64,000 bases of DNA, from assembly GCA_037893245.1 (NCBI GenBank), contig JBAIAA010000409.1, forward strand, positions 186,001-250,000. Reading direction: 5' to 3'. The notes beneath the pieces are model-generated. The model was not told the DNA's origin. It worked only from the letters and a program-made list of their open reading frames with translations, and made no database searches. Numbering within the stretch: position 1 is the first letter of the stretch; every line of letters begins with the position of its first letter. Both the position numbers and the translations under genes were made by a program. Positions 32,612 through 44,694 of this stretch are shown one piece after another. This DNA comes from Crossaster papposus (taxonomy: Eukaryota; Echinodermata; Asteroidea; Velatida; Solasteridae).

Positions 32612-32817
32612 GTTTGTTTATGGTGTAAATCGAGGAGTTTCTTTTGTTCCTCTCGATAATTTCCTTTGTTTGTACTCGTTTTTGTACTCCTTTGTTTTCC
32701 GACGGCTCTCATTGGTTTTGTACACGAATCTCAATCGAGGTCGTCCTCGATTCTAACCCTAACCCCAATTCACCTTCGTGTCGCCAGGCATGTGTCTTCC
32801 ATTTACACCATAAACAA
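32612..32817. mobile_element. Inverted-repeat MITE with TGTTTATGGTGTAAAT ends
   Basis: TGTTTATGGTGTAAATCGAG at the left faces CCATTTACACCATAAACA at the right, with inverted TCGAGG/CCTCGA words inward. About 205 bp, non-coding. It abuts the large inverted-repeat element at 32819. Confidence 0.6.
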
Positions 32818-33483
32818 TAGTCAGGTAGCTTAGGGATGGAATCGTGACCGACTGGCCCAAAGCACCAAATTTGGTAGGTACCTTCTATAGGCCCCAGAAA
32901 TAAATTTTAGAAGGGGTGACACCAAAAAATATTTTTGGAAGGTACCTAATTTGCATAATTTCAAAATGGCTGCAAAATCCTATTCTTAAGCACTAATTTC
33001 GGTACATTTTTATCATTTGAAAGCAAAAGTCATTTTGAAATATTTACTTCGGTGGTTTTGTTTACATATTCTGCACTTAAACAACATTAATTAGCTGATG
33101 ATGTGCCTAGGTAATTATGTTTAGTCAGAAATCCAAGATGGCCACGATAATAATAAATTAAGTATCGTGTTTATTGGGAAGCAGCGTAATCATACATGTC
33201 ACTCACCGTTTTTAAAATTTTTAGAACGATTCTCGGTCACCTGGGAAGGACATTAACGTGAAGGACGTGTAATACTAGATTTTGTGGATTTTTTTAAATT
33301 TTTTCTGTGAGGCTATTAGTTTTTTTTTATTCTAATGGAGTGCTTTTGCAAGAAGGTATAGCTCAGAGAAACCGGTGTATGCAGGCATACTTCAAGGAAT
33401 GATCAGTCATTTTTTGTGTGTTTTTTTGATCAATCTAAAGTTAGCTGCAGTGAATCAGAACTCATTCTATGTGGGACGGGGAC

Positions 33484-34080
33484 GGTGTTTATGGGAGTTG
33501 TCACAAGTCAGAACTTTTTCTCATCGTTTTCGTTATTTTTTGTGGAGATGCTGAAGCAGTTCTGCTGCGTGAAGTATCATTGGATTGTAGGTGTGTGGCT
33601 GGTCTGCAGAGATAGATCTGTATAATTTATGATGTGCTGGTATGCCAGCAGTGTGGTTGCGTAACTATCCCGCCCAGAGCGTAATTATTAATTTAAGGTT
33701 TTTTTTGCTAGTGATATACGCTTCATGGGAGGTCAGTTCAGGCCACATTTTTTTCGCGAGATTACAGTCCGTAGGAATGGGGGGGGGGGGGTTTCTTGTA
33801 CAAGTTTCAAAAGAACCCCCTCCGTGCTTTTCGTTATTTATTTGAGACGCGGAAAAGGGTCTGCTGACAAGTATCATATGGATTGTATTTGTGACTGGTC
33901 TATACAGAGATAGATCTGTAATTGTACGTTAACTAGTGGGTATGCTAGAAAGTGGTGGTTTGACTGGTCTCTCCAGAGCGTAGTTCTTAACTCTTTTTTT
34001 TCTTTTTGTGTGTAAGATACGCATCTGGGGGTAAGTTCTAGCCACATTATCTCTGCTAGATGATAGTCCGTGGTTGGAGT
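33484..34080. repeat. Two degenerate tandem units of 297 bp beside the Penelope-like element
   Basis: AAGTATCAT at 33572 and 33869 start matching stretches. In order these are ATGGATTGTA, GACTGGTCT, CAGAGATAGATCTGTA, GGTATGC, CAGAGCGTA, a T-tract, ATACGC, AGTTC..GCCACAT and CAGTCCGT. They lie on the 3' side of the minus-strand element. Tandem or pseudo-LTR copies next to the coding region are known for Penelope-like elements, so these may belong to it. A GAAACCGGTGTnTGCAGGC word occurs at 33370 and again at 36206, on the two sides of the coding part. Confidence 0.55.
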
Positions 34081-34454
34081 TCGTGGACGGGCAAATACAT
34101 CAAACGTCTGCAGGCCAATTGGGTTAGACATTCCCTAAAATCGGGAGTTTCAAACCCTGTCTCGGGTTTTGGCGACGCGATGACTGGTTTGTGTATTGCA
34201 ACAGTGGTCCCTTTGTTTTTCGTTCACACAGTGATTGATTATTACCGGTGATAATATGCCGTCCCCTCTTTTTTCCCCTTTTTTGGAAGGGGAGCAGGGC
34301 ATATTTTCTGTGCTATATCATGCACTTCATCAGTTATCTTCTTATCATTTTCCCTTCCTTGTTTTTATTTGTGTATCGGTTTATATGACGCGTGGCAAGG
34401 ACAAGAGGGGGGGGGGGGGGGGGGGGGGGGGGGGTTTGACTTTTTTTTTTTTTT

Positions 34455-35982
34455 TTAGTCTTGAGATCCATTTCTTTGATCATTGTTTTGTTCTTTCAAT
34501 AGTTCCAATAGAATTTGCAGATTCTCCTCATCAAGATTTTGTTCCTCTTGGTTGGATTGTGGAGATGCTTTAGTCCTAGATCGAACAAGTTCATCTTTTA
34601 TGTTTTTGTGCCGTTTGTATGCCAGGATGGGTTGGGTATCAAATATCCTATTCAGATATTCGTTTTCGCTAATCAGGGGCCAGTGTTTGAGGGTAGCCCG
34701 TTTGAGGGCTGGGTGCGCGACATGTGGGTAGTATGGTAGGACAAACACCAGTGGGATATTGTTTTTGTTTTTGTCACGCTTAGGGTCCGCGGGAGTCTTG
34801 CCCCTTTGAGAAAGGAGGGCTAGGTCTTCGTTTGTGTATCCGCGCTTTTGAAGTTTGTCTTTGAATAACTCAACCCTCTCCTCAAAGTCTTTTAAATGGG
34901 TACATATACGTTTGTATCTGGTCACTTCGCCCTTGATTAATCCGCCAAATACCGACTTAGGGTGTGCTGAATCTCGAGCTAGGTACTGAAATGTATCAGT
35001 TTTTTTGATAGCGACTCGAGTATCCAATATCCCTTCATGTATAAATCGTTCGCCTTTGTAGATAAGGTCGAGAAAAGTGACTTGGCGGTGCGAGATCTCA
35101 GTGAACTTCAGCGTGGGATGAATTTTATTAAGTGATTGCACTAGGTCAGCAGCCTGCTTTTCATTTCCGTTAAAGATTATAAGAACATCGTCTCTATATC
35201 TCATGTAGCTCACAATTGAGGGATTGTGATGGAGGATGTTGTCTAGTTCGTATTTGAATAGGGTTATGTCACAAATCTCCGGACTGCATTCGCTGCCCAT
35301 GGCCACGCCAATATTTTGTCTGAAAAACTTGCCATTGAATTCAAACGTGTTAATTTCGACGCATAATGAGTTCAAGGAGACTTCGCGCGTGGTCTGTCCT
35401 GGGCTTGGGTATTGCGTATAGTCTGTCGTCGGCCATTGAAAGTGCGTCACAAACTGATTCAATTGCCTCATCTTGTGGGCAGTTAGTGTACATGGATACT
35501 ATATCCAGTGTTATCAATAAGTTATCTTGCTCCAATGTCAGGTTATTTAGCTTTTCAAGCACATGCCCGGAATCGCGTGTGTATCTGCTTTGCTGTTTGA
35601 CAATTGGGAGTAAGAAATAGTCTATGTATTTGGATAAGGATTGAGTCGGTCCTCCGCAACCACTAATGATTGGCCTCCCCACGAACCGTGTTCCTTCTGG
35701 TACTTTTTTGTGAACTTTCGGTAGGAGGTAAAGGCAAGGTGTTTTAATGTCGTGGTTGCGGGTGTTAAGAAACTCAGATATGTCTTTCGATATGAGTCCG
35801 TCCACGTAGAGTTGGCGTATGGCTTGAGAGACTAATTCCGCGGTTTCATCGGTCAGGTCCATGTTAATTTCTTCATAGTGGGGGCCTGTTAATTGTCGTG
35901 TCCCTTCACGTATGTAGTCTTGTTTGTTAAGGACGCACACACTGCGGCCTTTATCGAATTGATGAGTGTATGTTGTGTACAC
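34455..35982 (-). mobile_element. Penelope-like retroelement with RT core
   Basis: Retroelement coding region on the minus strand with a clear Penelope-type reverse transcriptase: LYLLPKVHKKVPEGTRFVGR and RPIISGCGGPTQSLSKYIDY, then LLITLDIVSMYTNCP (first catalytic aspartate), GVAMGSECSPEICD, YRDDVLIIF (catalytic DD) and VTFLDLIYKGERF. The C-terminal region includes FVLPYYPHVAHPALK and YKRHKNIKDELV. It ends in an acidic, coiled-coil-like tail (QNLDEENLQILLELLKEQ) with no GIY-YIG endonuclease following. It is broken in at least one place, and the 5' end is unclear (no good start codon). A homopolymer G run (34408-34434) and T run (34440-34457) lie on its 3' side. It is fairly well preserved, so probably not very old. 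Confidence 0.85.
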
Positions 35983-36849
35983 CCTATGGTATCCATAAGT
36001 GGGGCATATGACACATATTGTTTTCTTCGTTAGGTGATAGTCAATAGGTAAGAGATATAATTACAAGAACATGTGTCGTGGATTTCGAGCTCAAACTGGG
36101 GTTTTTTTTTTGGGGGGAATAGTGTCGTAATCAAAAAGAATGAAACACTAAAGCAATCTCTAAAAAAAAAAAATTATATAATAATTTGTTTTTAAGAGTA
36201 GTGGTAGAAACCGGTGTGTGCAGGCCGATATTAAGAGATATCCTTTGAAGAAGGATAAAAAAGGGGTTTGTGCACGTGTCGGTTGCACCACAATTAACCC
36301 CGTATTTCTTTTGTTTTTTGTTTGCTTTGTATTTAATGGGGGAGGTTCTGCTGAAAAGGGCGCCTTATTAGGATTCCTGATTAAACGTGTGCAACAAGAG
36401 TGCCTTCTTTTTAAGATATTTTTTGTTTTTAATTTTTACCAAAAAAAAGATTGTGTTAAGTAAAGCTGTTGAAAAATAAAACCTTGTTTTTATAATTAAG
36501 GTTATATTGTGTTTCGAGATGTGTGGAGTGGGGAATAGCTATATTCGTTTCTTGTGAGTTTAGGGAATATGGCTACACCAAATATTAATACTGTTTTGGT
36601 CAAGGAAGGGAAACTGAAAAGAAGGTAACATATTGGGTCGAGAGTAAAGAAAGATAATCTCCCCTAGCGATAAGAGAATAACTTTTCCAAACATACGACA
36701 GGAAGGATAAAAACAATTTTTGAATTGGCAAATTGAAGCCCACCTCCAAATTGTAGGTGCAAATAATAAAACAAATATATAAAATTGTACACTGAATCTT
36801 TCTAAATGAATTATTCATCAAATTACTAATAATTATGTTGTAATTAGTC
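35983..36849. other. 5' flank of the Penelope-like element, no gene seen
   Basis: AT-rich with long T and A runs. 36206-36224 carries the GAAACCGGTGTGTGCAGGC word that is also at 33370. Short open frames here have no recognisable homology. Confidence 0.4.
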
Positions 36850-37091
36850 TTAACCAGTTCGCGCCGGATGACGTATATAAACGCAAAAATTTCCCCAGAT
36901 TCAAAACGGATGACGCATAAACACGCCAAGTTCAAGTTCGGAAATGTATGTCAGCATCGGGCAAGGCCGGTAATGCGTGGGTGTGCTTCCCGGCACATTC
37001 AGCCTGAACCCGCTTCGGATTTAGTTTCGTTAAAAATAATCCTGCCCGTGGGCTCGGCGATGTAAAAATAATCCCGGCGCGAACTGGTTAA
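36850..37091. mobile_element. MITE family C, copy 5 (full length)
   Basis: TTAACCAGTTCGCGCCGGAT and GCGCGAACTGGTTAA at its ends. It is closely similar to copy 3 and in the same orientation. It is inserted within the right part of the 4.6-kb inverted-repeat element. Confidence 0.85.
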
Positions 37092-37677
37092 TTAGTGATA
37101 ATTAGTTATAAGCATCAGTCTACTTTGACTTTAAAGTAAAACATACATAACTCGAACCCTATCAATAATTAATATAGGGATGAATACAGCACTCAACTAA
37201 AAAAAAATTTGCCACATAATTTTTAAAAAGATTGTATATGCAAATTAGGCACCAAATTAGATTTATGCAAATTAGGTACCCTTCCAAGATAATTTTCAGG
37301 TGTCACCCCTTCTAAATATCTTCTCTAGGACCAAAAGAATATATCTACCAAGTTTGGTGCTTTGGGCCAGTCGGTCACGGTCTCGTCAAAATTTGGACCT
37401 AAGCAACCTGACTACAAACGCTCGTGTACGTGTACACGTTTTCCTGGACGGGTTGCTCGGCTGGCTCCCTGCATGTACATGGCATCGGTTTCGCCATCCG
37501 CACGTCGCTGCCCAAAACGCCAGTCAGTCAATGTAGTGTTGGAATTTGCAACGATAGGTACCGGTATGGTTCCTAGTAAAATTGCACTAGGGATTTAGGG
37601 TTAGTGGCCTTTTGTTTTGGGTGGACTGCCTTTGTATGGGCTGTTGGCTGCTAGAAATATAGCAATATTTTATTAAG

Positions 37678-37845
37678 GGAATAAATGTGTGTTCGAGAGG
37701 TTTTAATCACTCTGTTTAAGACCACTTGGAGTCTGGGTGCTGATAATTACCCGAGCCGAAGGCGAGGGTAATTATCAGCACCCAGACTCCAAGCGGTCTT
37801 AAACAGAGTGATTAATACTGACCGAACACACATTTATTCCCATTC
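37678..37845. repeat. Near-perfect hairpin with 80-bp arms
   Basis: From GAATAAATGTGTGTTCG at 37679 to its inverse CGAACACACATTTATTC, the arms pair almost without gaps, including GACCACTTGGAGTCTGGGTG and its inverse. The loop is about 11 bp (GAGCCGAAGGC). Weakly similar hairpins are at 17479-17561. It adjoins the family D element. Confidence 0.75.
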
Positions 37846-37850
37846 ATAAA

Positions 37851-38552
37851 TACCTATTTTTTTTTAATTCAGCAAAAAAAGCCCCGAAAATCCCAGAAAA
37901 TTGTCGCAAGTAAATTTTGGTGTTTCGCCATTATATGTGTGTGTCAAATGACATGTTTCCGCCTCTGTCACTCTACACAGTACATGCAATAAAGCATGAG
38001 CCAGACTATTACTCCCATTGGCAACCTCGTTCCCAGGGTGTCGAGCTGTACGCGCCCAACACTACCCGCTCTTACTATCGGAGACAAGGTACAATTGTAC
38101 GGTTGGAAATAAAGTGAGCGCTGGGGACGGGTATAATGCACGATCGCGTGACAGTACACTGTACGTCTACACGCGCAACGTACAGACACTTACTCACGAC
38201 TGATTGACAAATTACACTCAGTTTTGGACCAAATCATCGATAAATATTGGCAAATTATTGCTAAGTGTCATGTGTCAGTGTTTTAAGTTGACGATGGTGA
38301 TGCTCGCGGGGCAATATTCACGACGACGTTGCCATTGAATGAGCAGTTAGCAAAGAGGGCCTGTGCCGACATCGTCAGATTGACGGCCACGTTGTCATTG
38401 TAGCCATTGCAGTTATTGCAGTCATGTGCAGGGGCCACCTTTGTTGCCAGCTGGTCTTAAACACTTCCAGCCATGTCTTTATCATCCGTTTAATACCGGC
38501 CACATGACGGGCTCTCGACCAATAGGAATGCCTAAACTGTCCCAGGTATTTA
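37851..38552. mobile_element. Family D element, copy 2
   Basis: Left end TTCATAAATACCTATTTT; right end CAATAGGAATGCCTAAACTG followed by TCCCAGGTATTTAT. It is inverted relative to copy 1 at 16311. The interior at 38100-38430 is unlike copy 1, so it differs by insertion or deletion. Non-coding. Confidence 0.55.
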
Positions 38553-38624
38553 TAAATTATATTTAAAAAACAAATTGTTTAGGAGGGGGGGCATTATTGA
38601 CAAAAAAAATAGGGCAGAATATTG

Positions 38625-39038
38625 TTAAAGATAAGATACACCATTGGTAATTGCTTAAATTATCAGTAATGGGTGGATTTGGGGGTTGCATTTTATAGTA
38701 CAAGTACATGTAAATATCGTGAAACTGACCTGTTCGAAGTTTTAAAATCATGGATGCCGAATAAGAGAAGTTCGTTTTCAACCGGCGTCTGGCAGTTGTT
38801 CTTGTTGTTCTTGTTGTTCTTGTTGTTCTTGTTGTTCTTGTTTTTTTTGTAATCGCCATTCGGCGATCAATACATTTTTTTAAATTATGTTTTGAACAAT
38901 TACAGGATAGTGCAATCATTTTGCTGAATGCCAAGAATAATTATTTATTTTCAAATTAATAAGATATTTCTTAAAAATTCGGTAGTAAACAATTTCAATA
39001 TCTGCAAATGGTGTATCCTACATGTATGTACCTTTAAC
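38625..39038. mobile_element. MITE family B, copy 5
   Basis: Starts TTAAAGATAAGATACACCAT and ends GGTGTATCCTAC plus CCTTTAA after a short ATGTATGTA insertion. A (TTGTTC)n run at 38810-38842 has expanded within it. Confidence 0.8.
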
Positions 39039-39044
39039 CAAAGG

Positions 39045-39740
39045 TTACCACTCACTCACTCGTTCGCCCACAGGCGGGCTAGTGTATTGCTTTTTCAAGT
39101 AGAACTTTACATGTAGTTCCTGCATGAGAGCGGCCAGTTCATCTGTCGATTCTACAGCAGTGTCCTTTTGCAGCACCCCAGTGTAAGACATCTTCTGTCT
39201 TCCTTGCTTTCCTCTTGTGACCGTGAGTTGGTTGCCAGAAAATGACTTTGTGTGCTTCAGCTCCGGGTACCAATAACAGTGGCCTGCTAACTGCATCCGA
39301 CTGGCTGCGATTTTGTCTCTGACCTTACAGAGGTCGCATTATAGGAGGTCATTGGTTGCGTGTTCCTCCCTGAATACATTGAGTGCCACTCGCAGCATGC
39401 GCATGTTTGACATGCAATAGGGTAGCACTGACTTGATTGTTGCCAAGAAGAGATTTTTACTTGTGGCTCTTGTTAGAGCTTCACCTTTTGTTCATGAATA
39501 TCAGCCAGTGCCCTCTATGTACATGTATTTACTTTTACTGACATTGGTCAATAGAGTTGATCCATGTGTCAAGGTACTTGAACTGGTTGACGTTTGCAAG
39601 TTCAATATTGCCACCGGTGCGAAATTGCAACATGCCATTTGGTGTACTAGAGAACTGCTGCAGAACTTTAGTCTTTTTGCTGTTGATGACGAGTCCAGCA
39701 TGACCTTATACGTCAGCCATGCCATCAAGTAAAGGGAATC
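39045..39740 (-). mobile_element. RTE-like LINE relic, RT C-terminal end
   Basis: On the minus strand from 39740 down: GLVINSKKTKVLQQFSSTPN, ELANVNQFKYLDTWINSI, then after stops MRMLRVALNVFREEHATN, and finally an AGHC-type block (QLAGHCYWYPELKH) with GKQGRQKMSYTGVLQKDTAV. These are in order the end of the palm, the tether and the C-terminal block seen in RTE-like LINEs of marine invertebrates. Several frame changes, so it is dead. Confidence 0.7.
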
Positions 39741-40493
39741 AAGCCGGGGAATGACTTGTGGGAAGGATGTTGGCATCTTTGCAATGTTGAGGCACGCACT
39801 TGGCAGCCCAGACTGAGTGGATGAGGGCGTGCAGCCACAGGAGGAGACAATGTCCACTAAACTTTGGCCGGAGTGCGATCAACGCCGGATGCCAATTTCA
39901 AGCCATTGGCCACGATTCAAACTTCTTCAAATTAAGGCGCAACGTCAAGACAGTCGATGACCGGGAACGTAGGGATACATCCGTAGTAGCTTTCAGTTAA
40001 GTAGGTCATTATTGTATTTTTAGAAACTTTTTAGAAACTTTTTAGAAGCTTTTTAGAAACGGTAGGCAAATTACTTGAGAGGGTTGAACGGTAAGAGCCC
40101 AAACGCTATTAAGCTTCAACCAAAAAAATATGTATGCTTTCGGGAGCACTCCCGTTCCAGTGGTCACTCCCGTTCCAGTGGTCACTACATGTAGGCTGAA
40201 CTTATTGGATTTACCTGCAATTGTGATGACAGTGTGATGAGTCAGAGTGCTGTGAGGCTGCACTGCTTTCCATCTGTTCTTGGGAAAAATTTGAATTTTT
40301 CATCGTACATGTAGCTGTTCCTGATGTGGCTGATTTTTAAAAAAGATGGTCATATTACGAGTACACAGGCTGTTTGACTGAATATTGGTGATAAATCTGA
40401 TTACTACATGTGTGTATGTGGTGGATTTTTCTGGGAATATCCATCGCGATTTTGACTCCGGGTGACTCCAGGGATCAGCCAACCGTGACTGCT
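39741..40493. other. Stretch upstream of the LINE, no clear feature
   Basis: 39760-39960 could be further remains of the LINE relic to its left, but I cannot align it. Short direct repeats occur at 40021-40060 (TTTTTAGAAACTTT) and 40145-40185 (CACTCCCGTTCCAGTGGT, twice). Confidence 0.35.
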
Positions 40494-43400
40494 ATGGGCC
40501 TGACCTACACCCCTGGGAAACTGCTTGAACTACGGCCTGACTCTTGTCGTTTACTTGGCCATGCAGCATGGAAATCGGCCTGCGATGCAGGGATAGCGCT
40601 ACGCTATCCTACACGACGGGGTTGCCGTGGAGGTGCACGTAAACAAAGGAAACTCGCTTCACCTATTGTTACTGGACAATCAGAGGTAACCATTGGCACC
40701 ACTCCACTGCGTACCACCATTGGCCCTATACAAAGCCAAATCACAACTCCAGATACTGAAAATGTGAACTTAGCCCTTCTTAACTGCCGATCTGCAAGGA
40801 ATAAAACTGAACTGATAAATGATTTCATTGTAGATAGCAAATCGGATATTCTGGCACTGACAGAAACCTGGTTTACTGGAACTGAAGACGATCAAAAATA
40901 CATCGGTGAAATTTGTCCCAGTGGCTTCACTTTCACACACGTCCCTAGAACCGGCCGGCGTGGTGGGGGTGTTGCTGTCATCTTGCGTAAAAGCTTCAAT
41001 GTGAAACTCTTGAAAACTCAGTGTTTTGCTTCATTTGAGTACATGATTATTAACATTTCCTCGGGCAACAACAACTCTGCAATAACTTTAACTGTACTTT
41101 ACCGACCACCATCGTCCTCTCACAACAACTTCATGACTGAGTTCTCGACGTTGCTTGAGTCCACGGTACTTGAGAACAACTTGGTTGTGGTTGGTGACTT
41201 TAATTTCAAATGGGCACAGAAAGACAGCAGCACCAAAAAGTTAGACGAACTTTTAGACAGTATGGGCTTACTTCAGTGCGTTGAATCACCTACACATACC
41301 AGTGGCCATATTCTTGACTACGTCATAGGGAGAGCCAGTGATGATGTACTTATTTCATCTTCGGTCAAGGTATCTACCTTTATATCTGATCACCGTAGCG
41401 TGGTTTGTGAACTGAAACTAGGTAAACCAAAGCGCTCTTGGAAAGTAGCTACTTACCGTAAATTGAACAAAGTAGATCTTACTGAGTTCACCAGGGACAT
41501 GACCCATCTACTACAAGTTGCACCAGATTCTAAGCTGTCTGCTCAGGTAGAGTGTTATGAAACTACCCTCAGACAACTAATTGACAGACACGCCCCAATA
41601 CAGAGGCGACTACTACCCGTACGTCCCCATAGCCCTTGGTATACGCATGACATCATGGAGGCCAAAAAGCAAAAGCGGATGTACGAAAAGCAGTGGAGGA
41701 AATCTAGTCTTACTGTTCACCGCCAAATGTTTATAGAGCAAAGAAACCTGGTTCTTCGTTTAATTAGAGATGCCCGACGTGCACATTTCAAACAGAAGAT
41801 ATCAGACAATGCAACAAATCCAAGACAACTTTTCGCTGTTGTTGATGGTTTTCTACACAGTAAACCATCACTGTGTCTTCCTGACAGTTCATCTGCATTA
41901 GACCTCGCGGAAAGGTTTAATGTTCACTTCGAAACCAAAGTTACGCACATCAGGTCGGAGCTTGATGGTCAGATATCATCAGTTGCAGTCTCTGTCCATG
42001 ATACTCATTCTACATCGGTACTCCAACTTTTCGAGACGGAATCGGAAGAAACTGTTGGAAAGCTCATCCGCCGCTCACCCTCGAAATCTTGTGACCTCGA
42101 TCCAATACCCACCTCTTTGTTGAAAACATGTCTGTCATCCGTCCTACCTGCAATTACAAATATTGTCAACTCATCCATAGCAACAGGAATCGTGCCTCAG
42201 CAACTCAAAAAGGCGCACGTCACCCCCATCTTAAAGAACTCAAAGCTAGATAAGAACAAGCTGAGTAACTACAGACCTGTGTCGAATCTGCCGTTCATCT
42301 CAAAAGTTGTGGAGAAAGTGGTAGCTGGTCAACTCAATGACTACCTAACATCTAACAACCTGCTTGAGCTGGCACAGTCAGCATCGTAAACACCACAGCA
42401 CCGAGACTACGCTCCTGTGTGTTCAAAATGACATCCTTGGAGCCATTGACAAGAAACTCTCTGTAATTTTAGTGTTACTTGACCTTTCTGCTGCTTTTGA
42501 CACTATCGACCACCAAATCCTCCTTCAACGTCTTCACTACAATTTTGGTATCACTGGAACTGCTTTGAAGTGGTTTACTTCATATCTGGAAAATCGCACC
42601 CAAAATGTAAAAATTGACGGGTCCTTCTCATCCAACACTACACCACGTTTTGGCGTCCCTCAGGGGTCGGTGCTCGGTCCGGTGTTATTTTCCTTGTACT
42701 TTTCACCTGTTGCGAATATTGCTCGTAACCATGGTCTGTCCGTTCAGCTTTACGCGGATGACGCACAACTATATCTGCCATTTGTCTCCACGGACGCAAA
42801 CACTGCAGTTGCCCGTACAGAAGCGTGTGCTGCCGAAGTTAAGGAATGGATGGTCGCAAACAAACTTCAACTCAATAGCGACAAGACTGTCATCTTCTTG
42901 CTGAACTCCCAAAGTCAACATCGCCACAACACCATTCACAGCATCCTGATTGATGGCCATGTCATTCCTTGTAGCAACACAGCTAGAAACCTTGGTGTCA
43001 TCTTCGACAGGCACATGAACTTCACAACCAACGTCAACAACTCCTCCCGCATCGCCATGTACCACTTGAAAAACATAAACCACATCCGCTCATTGCTCTC
43101 TGACAAAACAGCAGAGCAACTCATTCACGCACTTGTAACGTCTCGGCTCGACTACTGCAACTCACTCTTATAGTTATATGGACTTCCAGCTTCCACCTTG
43201 CATCACCTTCAGAGAATCCAGAACATTGCAGCTCGTATCCTAACACACTCAAAAAAGTTTGAGCATATCACCCCGGTTCTTCAAGCATTACACTGGCTCC
43301 CTGTTGAGCAACGCATCATTTTCAAACTCCTTTGTACAACATATATTGTTGTATGACAGAGACTTCATCCCCGTTGTACTTGCAGAGGCTTCTCCTGCCG

Positions 43401-43670
43401 TATAAGCCCGTTCGCCAACTAAGGTCCAGTGATGCCAACTTGCTTGCCGTTCCACCTTCTAGGTTGAAAACTTATGGGGATAGAAGTTTCTCGGTTGCAG
43501 CCCCCCGCCTGTGGAACGGCTTGCCTCTCACCCTTAGATCACAACCTGATATTTCTTCATTCAAATCCAATCTCAAAACTTACCTCTTCAGTCAAGCCTA
43601 CCATTAATTTTTCCCTTGGTCATTTTTTAGCGCAGTGAATAGTTTTTTCTAGATACCAGCGCTTTATAAG

Positions 43671-43705
<35 letters not shown>
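40494..43705 (+). mobile_element. L2/CR1-group LINE, almost complete but disabled
   Basis: Non-LTR retrotransposon. The long frame starts near ATG 40494 (MGLTYTPGKLLELRPDSCRL). The APE endonuclease follows (LALLNCRSARNKTELINDF, LTETWF, VVGDFNF, ISDHRSVVCEL). The reverse transcriptase has NYRPVSNLPFISKVVEK, DLSAAFDTIDHQILLQRLHY, GVPQGSVLGPVLFSLYF and the catalytic YADDAQLY. A frameshift lies near 42385 (one frame ends LLELAQSAS, the next resumes RKHHSTETTLL). A stop at 43171 interrupts CNSLL/YGLPAS, and another shift precedes the C-terminal SVAAPRLWNGLPLTLRSQPD, which ends at 43607. The 3' UTR ends AGCGCTTTATAAG plus (ATT)n at 43673-43705. The few lesions suggest a fairly recent copy. Nothing upstream of 40494 is recognisably ORF1. 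Confidence 0.92.
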
Positions 43706-43706
<1 letters not shown>

Positions 43707-44159
43707 ATCTTCATAGGACTGGCTGTTGTTGGCATCTGCATATCCTTGGATCTCCAGCGCTTTCGCCGTCCACCAGTTGTTTCGCATTTAACCATTCTTC
43801 TTGGAAGGAGCATGTGGATTTCTGCAGAATTGTCTCGAACCAATCCTGATGACTTTTCTGAACAACTTCGAGGGCAACTTCTGCAGCTGAAGAGATCATT
43901 GTTGCAACAGTCTTCCATTCAGCAGAAAGGGGCTGGAGTGTCCAACGGAGCGTCGACAGCTTTGAAGAAGCTCGTCCAGGTTTTGTTGCAGCAACCTTTT
44001 TAGCTCATGTTGAACCGGCACGACTGCGTAGCATTGACATTGAGTCTTTTACACAACTGGCAATGGATGAGACGATGGTCGGTTCAGCAATCTGCGCTGC
44101 ATCATAGCCCTTGTGATGATTACGTTTCGCAAATCACCGTGACGCATGATAACAATTAT
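43706..44159. other. DNA between LINE copies, no feature recognised
   Basis: Open frames on both strands here (for example 43746-44003) show no family I know. The stretch may be the interior of an old LINE. Confidence 0.3.
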
Positions 44160-44610
44160 GTTTTGATTATTGGTGTATCATCATCATGTCGCCCGCATGT
44201 CTCTATCCTTTATACAGGCAGCCAACTCTGTTGTGGTCTCCGTCCAGGCATCTCTCCTCAGAACACCAACATACATGTAGCTTATCCTCTGTCTTCCCCT
44301 CCGCTTCACCCCATGAGTCGGTTCCCACAGCACCAGACGGCTTGCAGGTAGCTCAGGGTGTCTGCAGCAGTTCCCTGCCATGCCCATTCGCCTGTATGCG
44401 ATCTTCTATGGGATCCGAGCTACATGTAGCATGCCGTAAAGGGTGTTATTAGGTACGTGGTCTCTCCAGTCGATGTTGAGCACCATCCTCAACATTCTGG
44501 TGTAACAACCGTCGAGGGACTTCTGAAGGGTCGTGATTAAGGTCCAGCACTCACATCCCTATAGCAGGATGGACTCCACCGGGGCCTGGAAGAACTGATC
44601 TGGTGTATCA
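44160..44610 (-). mobile_element. RTE-like LINE relic, RT C-terminal block
   Basis: Minus strand: ESILLYGCECWTL and TRMLRMVLNIDWRDHV, then an AGNCCRHPELPASRLVLWEP block with THGVKRRGRQRISY. This is the same protein region as the relic at 39045-39740. Frames are broken. Confidence 0.65.
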
Positions 44611-44694
44611 TACATGTAGATGTTTTGTACCGATCCTTGGCAGGATGAACGATCGCGGGCAATGTCTCTTTGAGTACTGTGCTACCCATAACTT

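Larger units (their letters stand above)
32819..37413. mobile_element. 4.6-kb element with about 170-bp terminal inverted repeats, host of a Penelope-like insertion
   Basis: The arms at about 32819-32990 and 37225-37413 are inverted copies with indels. Both include GACCGACTGGCCCAAAGCAC, AGAAGGGGTGACACC and GGTACCTAATTTGCAT in the same order from the end. The outer ends read AGTCAGGTAGCTTAGG and CTAAGCAACCTGACT. No transposase is seen. The interior holds a Penelope-like RT element, its tandem-repeat flank and a family C MITE. The simplest reading is a foldback DNA element into which the retroelement inserted. Confidence 0.6.

Noticed and set aside
33300-34455. Hammerhead ribozyme in the Penelope-like pseudo-LTR region
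   Set aside because: I looked on both strands for a CTGANGA core paired with GAAA and found no convincing combination. A covariance-model search would be decisive.
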